In this document: piece after piece, positions 54,197-64,000 of the stretch | How positions within the stretch are numbered: position 1 is the first letter of the stretch | How the letters are laid out: the number at the start of each line of letters is the position of its first letter | From: Pseudomonas sp. BMS12 | GTDB lineage: Bacteria; Pseudomonadota; Gammaproteobacteria; Pseudomonadales; Pseudomonadaceae | Direction: 5' to 3' | Length of the DNA stretch: 64,000 nucleotides | NCBI RefSeq assembly: GCF_001592875.1 | Contig: NZ_LSOF01000008.1 | Location: 50,207 to 114,206 of the forward strand | Position numbers and translations under genes: made by a program | Notes under the pieces: model-generated | Database searches by the model: none | What the model was told of the DNA's origin: nothing | Seen by the model: the letters and a program-made list of their open reading frames with translations, nothing else

Positions 54197-55726
54197 ATGA
54201 TTCTCCCCTGGCTAATCCTGATTCCCTTCATCGGCGGCCTGCTTTGCTGGCAAGGTGAACGTTTCGGCAACGTCCTGCCGCGCTGGATCGCCCTGATCAC
54301 CATGGGCCTGCTGTTCGGCCTCGGCCTGTGGCTGTGGGCCAGCGGCGACTTCAGCCTGGCCCCGCAACCGGGCGCCGATCCGGTCTGGGCCCACGAGTTC
54401 AAGGCCGACTGGATTCCGCGTCTGGGCATCACCATCCACCTGGCGATGGACGGCCTGTCGGTACTGATGGTCGCCCTCACCGGCCTGCTCGGCGTGCTCT
54501 CGGTGCTGTGCTCGTGGAACGAGATCCAGAACCGCGTCGGCTTCTTCCACCTCAACCTGATGTGGATTCTCGGCGGCGTGGTCGGCGTGTTCCTCGCCGT
54601 CGACCTGTTCCTGTTCTTCTTCTTCTGGGAAATGATGCTGGTGCCGATGTACTTCCTCATCGCGCTCTGGGGTCATAGCGGCAGCAAGGGCAACACCCGC
54701 ATCAATGCCGCCACCAAGTTCTTCATCTACACCCAGGCCAGCGGCCTGATCATGCTGGTGGCGATCCTCGCGCTGGTATTCGTGCACTACAGCCAGACCG
54801 GCGTGTTCACCTTCAACTACGCCGACCTGCTGAAGACCGAGCTGGCGCCGCGTACCGAGTACCTGCTGATGCTCGGCTTCTTCGCCGCCTTCGCCGTGAA
54901 GTTCCCGGTGGTGCCGGTGCACTCCTGGCTGCCGGATGCCCACGCCCAGGCGCCGACCGCCGGCTCCGTGGACCTGGCCGGCATCCTGCTGAAGACCGCC
55001 GCCTACGGCCTGATGCGCTTCGCCCTGCCGCTGTTCCCCAATGCCTCGGCCGAGTTCGCGCCGATCGCCATGTGGCTCGGCGTGTTCGCCATCGCCTACG
55101 GCGCCTTCCTGTCGTTCGCGCAGACCGACATCAAGCGCCTGGTGGCCTACTCCAGCGTCTCGCACATGGGCTTCGTGCTGATCGCGATCTACTCCGGCAG
55201 CCAGATCGCCCTGCAGGGCGCGGTGGTGCAGATGATGGCCCACGGTCTGTCCGCCGCGGCGCTGTTCATCCTCTGCGGCCAGCTCTACGAGCGCCTGCAC
55301 ACCCGCGACATGCGCGAGATGGGCGGTATCTGGGCGCGCCTGCCGTGGCTGCCAGGTATCAGCCTGTTCTTCGCCGCCGCTGCGCTTGGCTTGCCAGGCA
55401 CCGGCAACTTCATCGGCGAGTTCCTGATCCTGATCGGCAGCTTCCCGGTCGCACCTTGGATCGTGGTGCTGGCCGCCTGTGGCCTGGTACTGGGTTCGGT
55501 GTACTCGCTGGCGATGATCCACCGCGCCTACTTCGGTCCGGCCAAGTCCAGCGAGCCGCTGCAGCCTATGAAAGCCCGCGAGCTGTACATGGTGCTCGGC
55601 CTGGCGGCGCTGCTGATCCTGCTCGGCGTCTACCCGCAACCGGTGCTCGACACCTCCGCTGCCAGCATGCACGGCGTGCAGCAGTGGTTCAGCGGTGCCC
55701 TCACTCAACTCGCTTCGGTCCGGTAA
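54197..55726 (+). CDS. nuoM: NADH-quinone oxidoreductase subunit M
   Basis: A 509-residue antiporter-like pump subunit of about fourteen helices. The key glutamate is in FFFWEMMLVPMYFLI and the lysine path in FAVKFPVVPVHSWLPDAHAQAP, followed by the HMGFVLIAIYSG and MMAHGLSAAALFILCG helices. The length matches E. coli NuoM. NuoN starts 9 bases after its stop. Confidence 0.96.
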   Translation: MILPWLILIPFIGGLLCWQGERFGNVLPRWIALITMGLLFGLGLWLWASGDFSLAPQPGADPVWAHEFKADWIPRLGITIHLAMDGLSVLMVALTGLLGVLSVLCSWNEIQNRVGFFHLNLMWILGGVVGVFLAVDLFLFFFFWEMMLVPMYFLIALWGHSGSKGNTRINAATKFFIYTQASGLIMLVAILALVFVHYSQTGVFTFNYADLLKTELAPRTEYLLMLGFFAAFAVKFPVVPVHSWLPDAHAQAPTAGSVDLAGILLKTAAYGLMRFALPLFPNASAEFAPIAMWLGVFAIAYGAFLSFAQTDIKRLVAYSSVSHMGFVLIAIYSGSQIALQGAVVQMMAHGLSAAALFILCGQLYERLHTRDMREMGGIWARLPWLPGISLFFAAAALGLPGTGNFIGEFLILIGSFPVAPWIVVLAACGLVLGSVYSLAMIHRAYFGPAKSSEPLQPMKARELYMVLGLAALLILLGVYPQPVLDTSAASMHGVQQWFSGALTQLASVR

Positions 55727-55735
55727 TCACGCGCT

Positions 55736-57214
55736 ATGGAACTGACGACTCAACACTTCATCGCGCTGCTGCCGCTGCTGGTCACCAGCGCCACTATCGT
55801 TGTGGTGATGCTGGCCATCGCCTGGAAGCGCAACCATGCCATGGCCTTCATCCTCTCGGTGCTGGGCCTCAACCTGGCGCTGCTGTCGGTGATCCCGGCC
55901 CTCGGTGTAACGCCGATCCAGGTCACGCCGCTGCTGCTGATCGACAAATTCGCCTGCTACTACATGGCGCTGGTCCTGGCCGCGACATTGGCCTGCACCA
56001 CGCTGATCCACGCCTACCTTGGCGGTGAGTCCGGGCGCCAGGGCTACCCCGGCAACCGCGAGGAGCTGTATCTGCTGATGCTGCTGTCCGCCGCCGGCGG
56101 CCTGGTACTGGTCAGCGCGCAGCACCTGGCCGGCCTGTTCATCGGCCTGGAACTGCTGTCGGTACCGACCTACGGCATGATCGCCTACGCCTTCTTCAAC
56201 AAACGCTCGCTGGAAGCCGGCATCAAGTACATGGTTCTGTCCGCCGCCGGCTCCGCCTTCCTGCTGTTCGGCATGGCCCTGCTCTACGCCGAGTCCGGCA
56301 GCCTGAGCTTCGCCGGTATCGGCGCCAAGCTGGCCAGCGATGGCCTGCCCAGCCTGATCGCCCAGATCGGCGTCGGCATGATGCTGATCGGCCTGGCCTT
56401 CAAGCTGTCGCTGGTGCCCTTCCACCTGTGGACACCGGACGTCTACGAAGGCGCCCCGGCCCCGGTCGCCGCCTTCCTGGCCACCGCCAGCAAGGTCGCC
56501 GTGTTCGCCGTGCTGCTGCGCCTGTACCAGATCGCCCCGGTTGCCGCTGGCGGCTGGCTGGAGGGCCTGCTGACGGCGATCGCGATTGCCTCGATCCTGT
56601 TCGGCAACCTGCTGGCGCTGCTGCAAAACAACCTCAAGCGCCTGCTGGGTTACTCGTCCATCGCCCACTTCGGCTACCTGCTGATCGCCCTGATCGCCAG
56701 CAAGGGCCTGGCCGTTGAGGCCATCGGCGTGTACCTGGCCACCTATGTGCTGACCAGCCTCGGCGCGTTCGGCGTGATCACCCTGATGTCCACGCCCTAC
56801 AGCGGCCGCGATGCCGATGCCCTGTTCGAGTACCGTGGTCTGTTCTGGCGCCGCCCGTACCTGACCGCAGTGCTGACCGTGATGATGCTGTCGCTGGCCG
56901 GCATTCCGCTGACGGCGGGCTTTATCGGCAAGTTCTACGTGGTCGCCGCCGGTGTGCAGGCGCAGCAATGGTGGCTGCTTGGCGCGCTGGTGCTGGGCAG
57001 CGCCATCGGCGTGTTCTACTACCTGCGCGTCATGGTTACCCTGTTCATGGTCGAGCCGGGCCTGACCCGCCACGACGCCCCGTTCAACTGGGGCCAGCGC
57101 GCTGGCGGCATCATGTTGCTGGTAGTCGCCCTGCTCGCCTTCTTCCTCGGCGTTTACCCCCAGCCCCTGCTGGACCTGGTACAACAGGCAGGCCTGGTGG
57201 CAGTCGCCCACTGA
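55736..57214 (+). CDS. nuoN: NADH-quinone oxidoreductase subunit N
   Basis: A 492-residue antiporter-like subunit that closes the operon. It has [18 protein letters not shown] with the helix 5 glutamate, [19 protein letters not shown], and [17 protein letters not shown]. The start is ATG 55736. A GC hairpin with T6 (57233-57258) ends transcription. With this gene all thirteen pseudomonad nuo genes are present and intact. Confidence 0.96.
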   Translation: MELTTQHFIALLPLLVTSATIVVVMLAIAWKRNHAMAFILSVLGLNLALLSVIPALGVTPIQVTPLLLIDKFACYYMALVLAATLACTTLIHAYLGGESGRQGYPGNREELYLLMLLSAAGGLVLVSAQHLAGLFIGLELLSVPTYGMIAYAFFNKRSLEAGIKYMVLSAAGSAFLLFGMALLYAESGSLSFAGIGAKLASDGLPSLIAQIGVGMMLIGLAFKLSLVPFHLWTPDVYEGAPAPVAAFLATASKVAVFAVLLRLYQIAPVAAGGWLEGLLTAIAIASILFGNLLALLQNNLKRLLGYSSIAHFGYLLIALIASKGLAVEAIGVYLATYVLTSLGAFGVITLMSTPYSGRDADALFEYRGLFWRRPYLTAVLTVMMLSLAGIPLTAGFIGKFYVVAAGVQAQQWWLLGALVLGSAIGVFYYLRVMVTLFMVEPGLTRHDAPFNWGQRAGGIMLLVVALLAFFLGVYPQPLLDLVQQAGLVAVAH

Positions 57215-57232
57215 GCCCAATGAAGTCCATAG

Positions 57233-57258
57233 AACCCCGGCCTGGACCGGGGTTTTTT
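57233..57258 (+). terminator. Terminator of the nuo operon
   Basis: AACCCCGG pairs with CCGGGGTT around CCTGGA, followed by a T run. Confidence 0.88.
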
Positions 57259-57395
57259 ATTGGCTGTTTACCGTTGAATCTTGATGCGCGAAGCGCCTTT
57301 CCATTAGTCGCGCGACTCTGCAGAACAGGCCCCGCGTTTCCGGCCGATATAAAAGCGCTAGGCTGCGCATGAGCCCGTAATCAACTGGAGTGACA

Positions 57396-57806
57396 ATGCG
57401 CAAGCAGCTGGTTGCCTATGCACTTGTTCTGTTCACCCCGGCATGCCTGGCGGTGCCGCCTGATGCGATTGTCATCATGAAATCGGAGGGCGATTACCTG
57501 AACATCCTTCCTGATGGTTCCGCCAACGCAGGCTTTGGCACGTTGCGGCCTTGCGCCACGATTGCCGAAGGCACATTCGATTTTGCTCTGCTGCTGCAAA
57601 GCGAGCTTGCGGAAGAACAGGTTATCCGCCATGAAAGGCGCACGGCGGCAACCGACTACATCAGCGTTGGCTTTAGCAGAAACGGCTCCGCCAGGATGTA
57701 TCACTTCGCCAACCGGCTGCTGATCGAGCAACTGCTCCAACGTGCAGAACGTAATGCGCGGATCATCGACCCAGACGTAGCGTGCCCGTTCCCCGCCGCT
57801 GGCTGA
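57396..57806 (+). CDS. Small exported protein of unknown function
   Basis: A 136-residue protein that I do not recognise. The N-terminus MRKQLVAYALVLFTPACLA is a signal peptide; the cysteine at residue 17 lies in TPACLA, but the context is a poor lipobox. The mature part has only two cysteines (LRPCATI and VACPFPAAG), which could pair in the periplasm, and no repeats or membrane segments. The start is ATG 57396 with CTGGAG upstream. Codon choice is less GC-biased than in the nuo genes before it, a hint of later acquisition. A GCCGATATAAA string (57343-57353) upstream could serve as a -10 element. A hairpin closes it on the right. Confidence 0.6.
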   Translation: MRKQLVAYALVLFTPACLAVPPDAIVIMKSEGDYLNILPDGSANAGFGTLRPCATIAEGTFDFALLLQSELAEEQVIRHERRTAATDYISVGFSRNGSARMYHFANRLLIEQLLQRAERNARIIDPDVACPFPAAG

Positions 57807-57820
57807 AACGCCAGAGGTCG

Positions 57821-57853
57821 GCCCCGTGACCAAGGCGCCTTTGGTCACGGGGC
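57821..57853. terminator. Hairpin between convergent genes
   Basis: GCCCCGTGACCAA pairs perfectly with TTGGTCACGGGGC around a 7-base loop. There is no T-run, so the terminator call rests on position and stem strength. Confidence 0.6.
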
Positions 57854-57860
57854 TCGGACT

Positions 57861-59543
57861 CTAGATACGGAACTGCCGCACCAGTGTTCCCAAACGCTCG
57901 CCCAGACCGGCCAGGCTGCGCGAAGTCTCGGCGCTATGGCGGGTTTCGTCGGCCACGCTTTCCACCGCCACGGCGATCTGGTGCACGCTGCGGTTGATCT
58001 CCTCCGCCACGGCCGTCTGCTCCTCGGCAGCACTGGCGATCTGCGCGTTCATGGCATTGATGGTGCCGATCAGCTGAGCAATGGCGTCCAGTGAGGAACC
58101 GGCCTGATTGGCCTGCTCGCTGGTGATCTCGCCGGCGTCGCTGGAGCGACGCATAGCGCTGACCGAAGCCTGGGTGCCCTGCTGCAGGCGGTCGATCATG
58201 CCCTGGATTTCCTGGGTGCTCTGCTGGGTGCGGCTGGCCAGCGCACGCACTTCGTCGGCCACCACGGCGAAGCCACGTCCGGCCTCGCCGGCGCGGGCCG
58301 CCTCGATGGCGGCGTTGAGCGCCAACAGGTTGGTCTGCTCGGCGATGGAGCGGATCACATCGAGCACGCTGACGATGGACTGCACGTCCTGCTGCAGACT
58401 GTCCAGCGACTGGCCACTCTCGCGGATATCACCGACCAGGGCATGGATGCGCTGGATACTGCCATCCACCACCTTCTTCGCGGCCTGGCCTTCATGGTCG
58501 GTCTGCTGCGCCGCCTCGGCGGCACCCTGGGCGCTTTTGGCCACCTCCTGGGCAGCCGCCGACATCTCGTTGATCGCCGTGGCCACCTGGTCGGTTTCCT
58601 GACGCTGGCGCTCCATGGCCTGCTCGGAACGCTGTGCCTGGGCGGCCACCTCGCCCACCAGGCCGGTCAGCTGCCCGGTCATCTCGGCGATCTGGCGTAC
58701 CAGACCATGGATCTTCTCGACGAAACGGTTGAACGAGCCCGCCAACTGGCCCAGTTCATCATCACCTGCCACCGGCAGGCGCCGAGTCAGATCACCCTCG
58801 CCAGCGGCGATATCGTCGAGGTTGGCCTTGATCTGCTGCAAAGGACGCAGGAAGGCGTTGCTCAGTGCCAGACCGACGATGCCGAACACCACCAGCATGA
58901 TCAGGGCAATCACCAGAATGCTGGTGAGGATGGTGCTCACACGCTCATCGATGCTGGCCTCCACCTCGGCGACCTGAGACTCGACGCCATCCAGGTTGAC
59001 GGCCGTGCCCAGCGCCAGGTCCCACTTGGGCAGGTAGTAGCTGTAGGCCAGCTTGGGCACCAGAACCTTGTCGTTACTCGGCAGCGGCGAGCTGTATTCG
59101 ACATAGTTGCTGCCGTCCTTGGCTACCTGCACCAGTTCGCGGTTGACGTAGACCCCGTTGGGGTCCTTGCGGTCGGACAGGTTCTTGCCCACGTCCACCG
59201 GGCTGTCGCCACGGAACAGGCGCACGACATTGGAATCATGGCCGAAGAAGTAACCATCCTTGCCGTACTTGATCTTCGACAGGATGGCGATGGCCTGCTC
59301 GCGGCTACTCATGTCGCCCTGGCTGGCGCCGTCGTAGAGACTCTGCACCGAGCCCAGGGCGATCTGCATGAAGTTCTGCAGTTCCTGCCGGCTTTCCTGC
59401 AGCAGGCGCTCGCGGGTCTGCTGCACCTCATCCACCGCGAGGTCGGTCAGCACCTTCGCCGCGGCGCCACTCAGCACCAGGGCGAACAGGATCACCGGCA
59501 CCAGGGCCAGCAGAAGAACTTTGGTTTTCAGGGTAAGGCGCAT
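57861..59543 (-). CDS. Methyl-accepting chemotaxis protein with single Cache domain (CtpM-like)
   Basis: A 560-residue transmembrane chemoreceptor. Transmembrane segment 1 (about 10-30) is followed by an sCache_2 domain (about 40-190) with the family signature [11 protein letters not shown] and later [16 protein letters not shown]. Transmembrane segment 2 is near 205-230, then HAMP ([22 protein letters not shown]) and a signalling tip [20 protein letters not shown]. By place, after nuoN and beside a permease and a TlpQ-like receptor, it corresponds to PA2652 (CtpM, malate receptor) of P. aeruginosa. sCache_2 receptors typically sense small organic acids, but the ligand here is inferred. A FliA-type promoter lies 52-77 bases upstream. 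Confidence 0.88.
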   Translation of the reverse strand: MRLTLKTKVLLLALVPVILFALVLSGAAAKVLTDLAVDEVQQTRERLLQESRQELQNFMQIALGSVQSLYDGASQGDMSSREQAIAILSKIKYGKDGYFFGHDSNVVRLFRGDSPVDVGKNLSDRKDPNGVYVNRELVQVAKDGSNYVEYSSPLPSNDKVLVPKLAYSYYLPKWDLALGTAVNLDGVESQVAEVEASIDERVSTILTSILVIALIMLVVFGIVGLALSNAFLRPLQQIKANLDDIAAGEGDLTRRLPVAGDDELGQLAGSFNRFVEKIHGLVRQIAEMTGQLTGLVGEVAAQAQRSEQAMERQRQETDQVATAINEMSAAAQEVAKSAQGAAEAAQQTDHEGQAAKKVVDGSIQRIHALVGDIRESGQSLDSLQQDVQSIVSVLDVIRSIAEQTNLLALNAAIEAARAGEAGRGFAVVADEVRALASRTQQSTQEIQGMIDRLQQGTQASVSAMRRSSDAGEITSEQANQAGSSLDAIAQLIGTINAMNAQIASAAEEQTAVAEEINRSVHQIAVAVESVADETRHSAETSRSLAGLGERLGTLVRQFRI

Positions 59544-59574
59544 GTTCCCTTCCTTATGAGCAGGACTGCATGAA

Positions 59575-59608
59575 GCAAAATGGGGGTGCCGTTATATCGG
59601 CACCCCCA
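59575..59608 (-). terminator. Hairpin after the permease gene
   Basis: TGGGGGTGCCG and CGGCACCCCCA form a nearly perfect stem followed on the minus strand by TTTTGC. It overlaps the -10 region of the FliA-type promoter of the next gene. Confidence 0.65.
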
Positions 59609-59620
59609 TCGACTACATGA
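59595..59620 (-). promoter_or_regulatory. FliA (sigma-28) type promoter of the CtpM-like receptor
   Basis: On the minus strand TCATG (59620-59616), 14 bases, GCCGATA (59601-59595). Consensus in Pseudomonas is TCAAG and GCCGATA with similar spacing; one mismatch. Confidence 0.55.
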
Positions 59621-59658
59621 GCGACTTTGCAGTCACTCGTTTTCGCACTGACGCTACC

Positions 59659-60975
59659 TCAGAGCACCATCGCGGCCAACCAGCCAAACACCAGCAACGG
59701 CAGGTTGTAATGCAGGAACGTGGGCACCACGGTATCCCAGATGTGGTTGTGCTGGCCGTCGACATTGAGGCCCGAGGTCGGCCCCAGCGTCGAGTCCGAG
59801 GCAGGCGAGCCGGCGTCGCCCAGGGCTCCGGCCGTGCCGACGATGCTGACGATGGCCAGCGGGCTGAACCCCAACTGCACGCCCAGCGGTACAAAGATGG
59901 CCGCGATGATGGGCACGGTAGAGAAAGACGAGCCGATGCCCATAGTCACCAGCAGGCCCACCAGCAGCATCAGCAGCGCGCCCAGCGCCTTGCTGTTGCC
60001 AATCCAGTCAGCTGCGGCGTCGACCAGGCTCTGCACCTGGCCGGTGGCCTTGAGCACTTCGGCGAAGCCGGCAGCGGCGATCATGATGAAGCCTATGGTC
60101 GCCATCAGCTTCATGCCTTCGGTGAACAGATCGTCGGCTTCGCGCCAGCGCACCATGCCGGACAGCGAGAACACCAGAAAACCGGCCAGGGCGCCCACAA
60201 TCATCGAGTCCAGCCAGAGCTGGACGACGAAAGCCAGAGCGACGGCAGCCGCGGCCACCAGCAGGGTTGCGCGGCTGTAGCTGGCAGCGGCTCGCTCGAC
60301 CTGCTCGATGCGCTGCAGGTCGTAGTCACGCTTACCACGGTAACTGAACAGCACCGCCACCAGCAGGCCGGTCAGCATCCCCAGAGCCGGGATGCTCATG
60401 GCCTGCAACGCGCTGACACCACTGACCTCGACACCATTCCTGGCCACGTTGGCCAACAGTATCTCGTTGAGGAAGATGCTGCCGAAACCTACCGGCAGGA
60501 ACATGTAGGGCGTGACCAGGCCGAAGGTGAGCAGACAGGCGATCAGGCGGCGATCGATGCGCAAGCGGGTCAGCACGTAGAGCAGCGGCGGTAGCAGTAA
60601 CGGGATGAAGGCAATGTGAATGGGCAGCACGTTCTGCGAAGCCACGGCGACCACCAGCAGCAGCCCGAGCAACAGCCATTTCAGCCCGCCGCTCTCGGCC
60701 TCCTGGTGACCGACCAGACGCAGCGCGCGATCCGCCAGGGCATGTGCCAACCCGGACTTGGCGATGGCCACGGCAAAGGCGCCCAACAGGGCATAGGACA
60801 GCGCCACCGTGGCCCCGCCGCCTAGTCCGCTGTTGAAGGCCTGCAGCGACCCCTCCAGCCCCAGGCCACCCACCAGACCACCGGCAAGACCGCCGAGGAT
60901 CAGTGCGACCACCACATGCACTCGCATCAGGCTGAGGGCCAACATGAGGCCGACCGCCACTATCACTGCATTCAT
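59659..60975 (-). CDS. Na+/H+ antiporter-family (NhaC/YuiF-like) permease
   Basis: A 438-residue inner-membrane protein with about eleven hydrophobic helices. The pattern [44 protein letters not shown] near the N-terminus and [31 protein letters not shown] and [24 protein letters not shown] segments near the C-terminus fit the ion-transporter superfamily annotated as Na+/H+ antiporter or YuiF. Relatives also take up amino acids or organic acids, so the substrate may be a metabolite. It lies between two chemoreceptors, as in PAO1 (PA2653), which suggests that its substrate is related to one of their ligands. The start is ATG 60975. Confidence 0.82.
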   Translation of the reverse strand: MNAVIVAVGLMLALSLMRVHVVVALILGGLAGGLVGGLGLEGSLQAFNSGLGGGATVALSYALLGAFAVAIAKSGLAHALADRALRLVGHQEAESGGLKWLLLGLLLVVAVASQNVLPIHIAFIPLLLPPLLYVLTRLRIDRRLIACLLTFGLVTPYMFLPVGFGSIFLNEILLANVARNGVEVSGVSALQAMSIPALGMLTGLLVAVLFSYRGKRDYDLQRIEQVERAAASYSRATLLVAAAAVALAFVVQLWLDSMIVGALAGFLVFSLSGMVRWREADDLFTEGMKLMATIGFIMIAAAGFAEVLKATGQVQSLVDAAADWIGNSKALGALLMLLVGLLVTMGIGSSFSTVPIIAAIFVPLGVQLGFSPLAIVSIVGTAGALGDAGSPASDSTLGPTSGLNVDGQHNHIWDTVVPTFLHYNLPLLVFGWLAAMVL

Positions 60976-61152
60976 CTTGCACTCCAGCGTGTTGCACCTG
61001 CCGGGTCGGGCAGGAAAAAGCGGCGAACTCTGCCCGTTCGATCAGCTTCTGTCAAAGCCGCAAATCGCGATGCGAGCGCGCATGGATATTGCCTATGGAT
61101 TCAGCTGCTTTACTCTAGAAGCTCAAGCGGGCCATTAAATCGACATTTCCGG

Positions 61153-61180
61153 TCAAGTTTTTGACACCCATGCCGATGAA
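61153..61180 (+). promoter_or_regulatory. FliA (sigma-28) type promoter of the TlpQ-like receptor
   Basis: TCAAG (61153-61157), 14 bases, GCCGATGAA (61172-61180). The -35 part is a perfect match and the -10 differs at one base. It lies 35 bases before the receptor start. Confidence 0.6.
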
Positions 61181-61214
61181 TGACCTAGAAGTCTGAATCG
61201 AGAAGGACCCAACC

Positions 61215-63356
61215 ATGCTGTCGCGCCTATCCATCCAGTGGAAAATCACCCTGCTCGCCGGTCTCTGCCTACTGGCCATCGTGACCCTGTTGGTAGGCAC
61301 TTCGCTCTATCAGTCACGCAACAGCGCCGAGCTGGTCAAAGCCTCCAGTTCCAGCATGCTCGAAGAGTCCGCCCGCCTGCGCATGGCGGCGCGCGGCGAA
61401 CTGCAGGGCATCCGTATTCAGCGCTACTTCATGGATGCCTACCTGTACGGCAAGGGCTTCTCCCGCCAGGTGCTGTTTCTCAAGGATCAGGCGGAAAAGC
61501 GCTTTCTCGATGCGTTCGACCTGCGTGAAGACATGGTCCGCCAGGTGCGCTCCGCTCTGGATGCAAACCCCAACCTGCTCGGCTTGTACCTGGTGTTCGA
61601 GCCCAACGCGCTCGACGGCAAGGACGAATTGTTCGCCGACCAGGCCGAGCTGGGCAGCAACGAAAAAGGCCGCTTCTCCCTCTACTGGTCGCAGAGCACA
61701 CCGGGCAGCCTGGAATCCGAGTCGATGGACGAAGCGCAGTTAGGCGATACCACCGCAGGCCCCAGCGGCAGCCCCTACAACGCCTGGTACACCTGCCCGC
61801 GCGACACCCGCAAGGCGTGCGTACTCGACCCCTACTTCGACGACGTCAACGGCAAGCAGGTCCTCATGACCAGCATCGCCTTCCCCCTGGAACAGGACGG
61901 CAAGGTGATCGGCGTGATGGGCGTGGACATCAGCCTGGAAAGCCTGCAACAGATCAGCCAGAAGGCCAGCAGCGAACTGTACGATGGCCAGGCTCAGGTC
62001 AGCATCATCAGTCCCGCAGGGCTGCTGGCCGGTTACAGCCGCGATGCCGGCATGCTGGGTAAACCGCTGAGCAAGGCTTTTGCCAGTCAGCAGACCGAGC
62101 TCAGCGGGCTGCTTGCCAAGGGCCAGAGCCAGGTGCTGGAAAACAATGGGTTGCTGCAGGTGTTCGAGCCACTGCTGCCGATTCCCGAAGCCAGTGCCTG
62201 GGGCGTGCTGCTGGAAGTACCGCGCAACATCCTGCTAGGCCCGGCCCTGCGCCTTGAGCAGCAGCTTGACGAACAGCGCACCGGTGCCACCGGTGTGGCC
62301 CTCGGCGTAGGTGTGGTAGCCATCCTGCTCGGCCTGGGCCTGATGTGGTTGACCGCGCTCGGCGTGACTCGCCCCATCCTCGGCGTGGCTGCCATGCTGA
62401 AGAACATCGCCAGCGGCGAAGGCGATCTGACCCGTCGCCTGGACTACGCCAGGCAGGATGAGCTGGGCGAACTGGCCAGCTGGTTCAACCGTTTCCTCGA
62501 CAAGCTGCAACCGACCATCGCCGACGTCAAACGCTCGGTACAGGATGCCCGCAGCACCGCCGACCAGTCCGCAGCCATCGCCAGCCAGACCAGCTCCGGC
62601 ATGCAGCAACAGTTCCGCGAAGTGGATCAGGTGGCCACCGCCTCCCAGGAGATGAGCGCCACTGCCCACGACGTCGCCAACAACGCCTCCCAGGCCGCCG
62701 ATGCCGCGCGCGGCGCGGATGCTGCCGCCCGCGAAGGTCTGGCGGTGATCGACCGCACCACCCTGTCCATCGAGCAACTGGCCAGCGAGCTGAATTCGGC
62801 CATGCATGAAGTGGAGAGCCTCGCCAGCAGCAGCGAGCAGATCGGCTCGGTACTGGACGTGATCCGCGCCATTGCCGAGCAGACCAACCTGCTGGCCCTC
62901 AATGCCGCCATCGAGGCGGCACGCGCCGGTGAAGCCGGGCGCGGTTTCGCCGTGGTCGCCGACGAGGTCCGCAACCTGGCCAAACGCACCCAGGACTCGG
63001 TGGAGGAAATCCGCCAGGTGATCGAGAACCTGCAGAGCGGTACCCGCGACGTGGTCGGCTCCATGCACAGCAGCCACAAGCAGGCCCAGAGCAGCGTGGA
63101 GCTGGTCGAGCAGGCCGTGACCTCGTTGCGCCGCATCGGTGATGCGGTCACCGTGATCAACGACATGAACCTGCAGATCGCCAGCGCCGCCGAGGAACAG
63201 AGCGCGGTGGCCGAAGAGGTGAACCGCAACGTGGCCAGCATCCGTGATGTCACCGAAGCGCTATCCGGACAGGCCGAAGAATCTGCCCGGGTCAGCCAGA
63301 CCCTGAACAGCCTGGCCAACCATCAGCAGGGGCTGATGGACCAGTTCCGCGTCTGA
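61215..63356 (+). CDS. Methyl-accepting chemotaxis protein with dCache domain (TlpQ-like)
   Basis: A 713-residue transmembrane chemoreceptor. Transmembrane segment 1 is near 11-31, then a double Cache region of about 320 residues with [34 protein letters not shown] and [18 protein letters not shown], transmembrane segment 2 near 358-381, HAMP, and a signalling domain with tip [20 protein letters not shown]. Length, position next to the permease and sequence character match TlpQ (PA2654) of P. aeruginosa, which binds histamine and polyamines. The ligand here is inferred. No C-terminal pentapeptide is present. A FliA-type promoter is directly upstream and a clear terminator follows. Confidence 0.9.
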   Translation: MLSRLSIQWKITLLAGLCLLAIVTLLVGTSLYQSRNSAELVKASSSSMLEESARLRMAARGELQGIRIQRYFMDAYLYGKGFSRQVLFLKDQAEKRFLDAFDLREDMVRQVRSALDANPNLLGLYLVFEPNALDGKDELFADQAELGSNEKGRFSLYWSQSTPGSLESESMDEAQLGDTTAGPSGSPYNAWYTCPRDTRKACVLDPYFDDVNGKQVLMTSIAFPLEQDGKVIGVMGVDISLESLQQISQKASSELYDGQAQVSIISPAGLLAGYSRDAGMLGKPLSKAFASQQTELSGLLAKGQSQVLENNGLLQVFEPLLPIPEASAWGVLLEVPRNILLGPALRLEQQLDEQRTGATGVALGVGVVAILLGLGLMWLTALGVTRPILGVAAMLKNIASGEGDLTRRLDYARQDELGELASWFNRFLDKLQPTIADVKRSVQDARSTADQSAAIASQTSSGMQQQFREVDQVATASQEMSATAHDVANNASQAADAARGADAAAREGLAVIDRTTLSIEQLASELNSAMHEVESLASSSEQIGSVLDVIRAIAEQTNLLALNAAIEAARAGEAGRGFAVVADEVRNLAKRTQDSVEEIRQVIENLQSGTRDVVGSMHSSHKQAQSSVELVEQAVTSLRRIGDAVTVINDMNLQIASAAEEQSAVAEEVNRNVASIRDVTEALSGQAEESARVSQTLNSLANHQQGLMDQFRV

Positions 63357-63375
63357 CATCTTCGCCACACGAGAG

Positions 63376-63398
63376 CGCCCGCACCTGCGGGCGTTTTT
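63376..63398 (+). terminator. Terminator after the TlpQ-like receptor
   Basis: CGCCCGC pairs with GCGGGCG around ACCT, followed by T5. Confidence 0.88.
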
Positions 63399-63493
63399 CT
63401 TGGCGCTATCCGACAAGCGTCCTGACGCCTCTTCACTTGCCCCGTTCTAGAGCGGCCGGTAGCCTGCGAACCTATTTCCCGCGAGGTTCGCAC

Positions 63494-64000
63494 ATGCTCA
63501 ATATCGCCCTTATCGCCGGTTCCAGTCGTCAGCAGAGCCAATCCGCCAAGGTTGCCCGTTATCTGCGCCAACGCCTGATCGAACTCGGCATGACCGCTGA
63601 AGAACACAGCAGCCTGATCGACCTTGGCGAGCGCGGCCTGCCATTGTGGCCAGCCGAGAACAAAGGCCCCTGGGTCGACTACCAGCAGCAACTGGCCAGC
63701 GCCGACGCACTGGTGGTGATCGCCCCGGAATGGAACGGCATGGCCTGCCCGGCGGTGAAGAACTTCTTTCTCTATGCGAGCAAGGCCGAGCTGGCGCACA
63801 AACCAGCCCTGCTGGTCGGCGTATCCTCCGGCATCGGCGGCGCCTACCCGATCAGCGAGCTGCGCGCCTCGGGCTACAAGAACTGCCGTATTGCCTATCT
63901 GCCCGAGCATCTGATCGTGCGCCAGGTAGAGTCGGTGTTGAACGACACAGAAGTGAGCGGCGAGGATGATCGCCGGATCCGCGCCCGCGCCGATTACGCG
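63494..64000 (+). CDS. NADPH-dependent FMN reductase family protein (cut by window end)
   Basis: An open frame from ATG 63494 that reaches the last base without a stop, giving at least 169 residues. It begins MLNIALIAGSSRQQSQS, the phosphate-binding loop of flavodoxin-like FMN reductases, and has APEWNGMACPAVKNFF, a variant of the PEYNGS-type flavin-contact motif. GVSSGIGGAYPISELR follows, where relatives bind the isoalloxazine ring. Family members are azoreductases, chromate or quinone reductases using NAD(P)H. The complete protein is probably about 185 residues. It follows the terminator of the chemoreceptor and has its own upstream gap of 95 bases. Confidence 0.88.
   Translation, partial: MLNIALIAGSSRQQSQSAKVARYLRQRLIELGMTAEEHSSLIDLGERGLPLWPAENKGPWVDYQQQLASADALVVIAPEWNGMACPAVKNFFLYASKAELAHKPALLVGVSSGIGGAYPISELRASGYKNCRIAYLPEHLIVRQVESVLNDTEVSGEDDRRIRARADYA

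Overview
The window is about 64 kb of GC-rich, gene-dense bacterial chromosome. Gene content, gene order and protein sequence point to Pseudomonas in the broad sense: fused nuoCD, a fabA-fabB pair beside a hybrid sensor kinase, the trxB-aat-bpt-infA-clpA-clpS-cspD-icd run, and many chemoreceptors. From memory of P. aeruginosa PAO1, positions 759-8697 resemble the PA1617-PA1609 neighbourhood and 16238-63356 resemble PA2611-PA2654. The two blocks, separate in PAO1, are adjacent here. I cannot fix the species. No phage, integrase, transposase gene, CRISPR array, rRNA or tRNA was found.

Layout. 1-758: no gene; it holds a roughly 560 bp element with hairpin-forming inverted ends. 759-4630 (minus): acyl-CoA ligase with an 18-bp palindromic operator and a Crc/Hfq-type motif at its ribosome binding site, a 263-bp MITE-like element with CTAG flanks, then sixA, a DUF4389 protein and gpsA. 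4872-8697 (plus): hybrid histidine kinase, then fabA-fabB (unsaturated fatty acid synthesis) behind a palindrome. 8754-16229: a small mixed block at the join of the two conserved neighbourhoods: DUF3859 protein, secreted amidohydrolase, orphan solute-binding protein, a cytoplasmic chemoreceptor with a C-terminal Cache sensor behind a sigma-54-type promoter, OsmC, pirin, and a dCache chemoreceptor.

16238-24242: cysG, serS, crcB and DUF190, rarA, lolA, ftsK. 24453-30517: trxB, then both N-degron leucyl transferases (aat, bpt), infA, clpA, clpS and cspD. This puts the bacterial N-degron pathway (tagging enzymes, adaptor, unfoldase) within 5 kb. 30581-41912: icd, nudJ, mnmA, hflD, a DMT transporter, purB, roxA, GNAT, a DUF7931 protein, a secretin-N-domain protein and aceA. 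The two enzymes competing for isocitrate (icd and aceA) carry related TGTAG/CTACA inverted repeats upstream, suggesting a shared regulator.

42363-57214: complete 13-gene nuo operon for respiratory complex I. 57396-64000: a small secreted orphan, two chemoreceptors (CtpM-like and TlpQ-like), each with a FliA-type promoter of the same geometry, an antiporter-family permease between them, and an FMN reductase cut off by the window end.

Most of the window is conserved housekeeping sequence. I found no wholly new multi-gene system. The most interesting signals are regulatory (paired isocitrate-node operators, the sigma-54 and FliA chemoreceptor promoters, the acyl-CoA ligase operator plus CA motif), the reversed-architecture chemoreceptor, and two mobile or dispersed non-coding elements.
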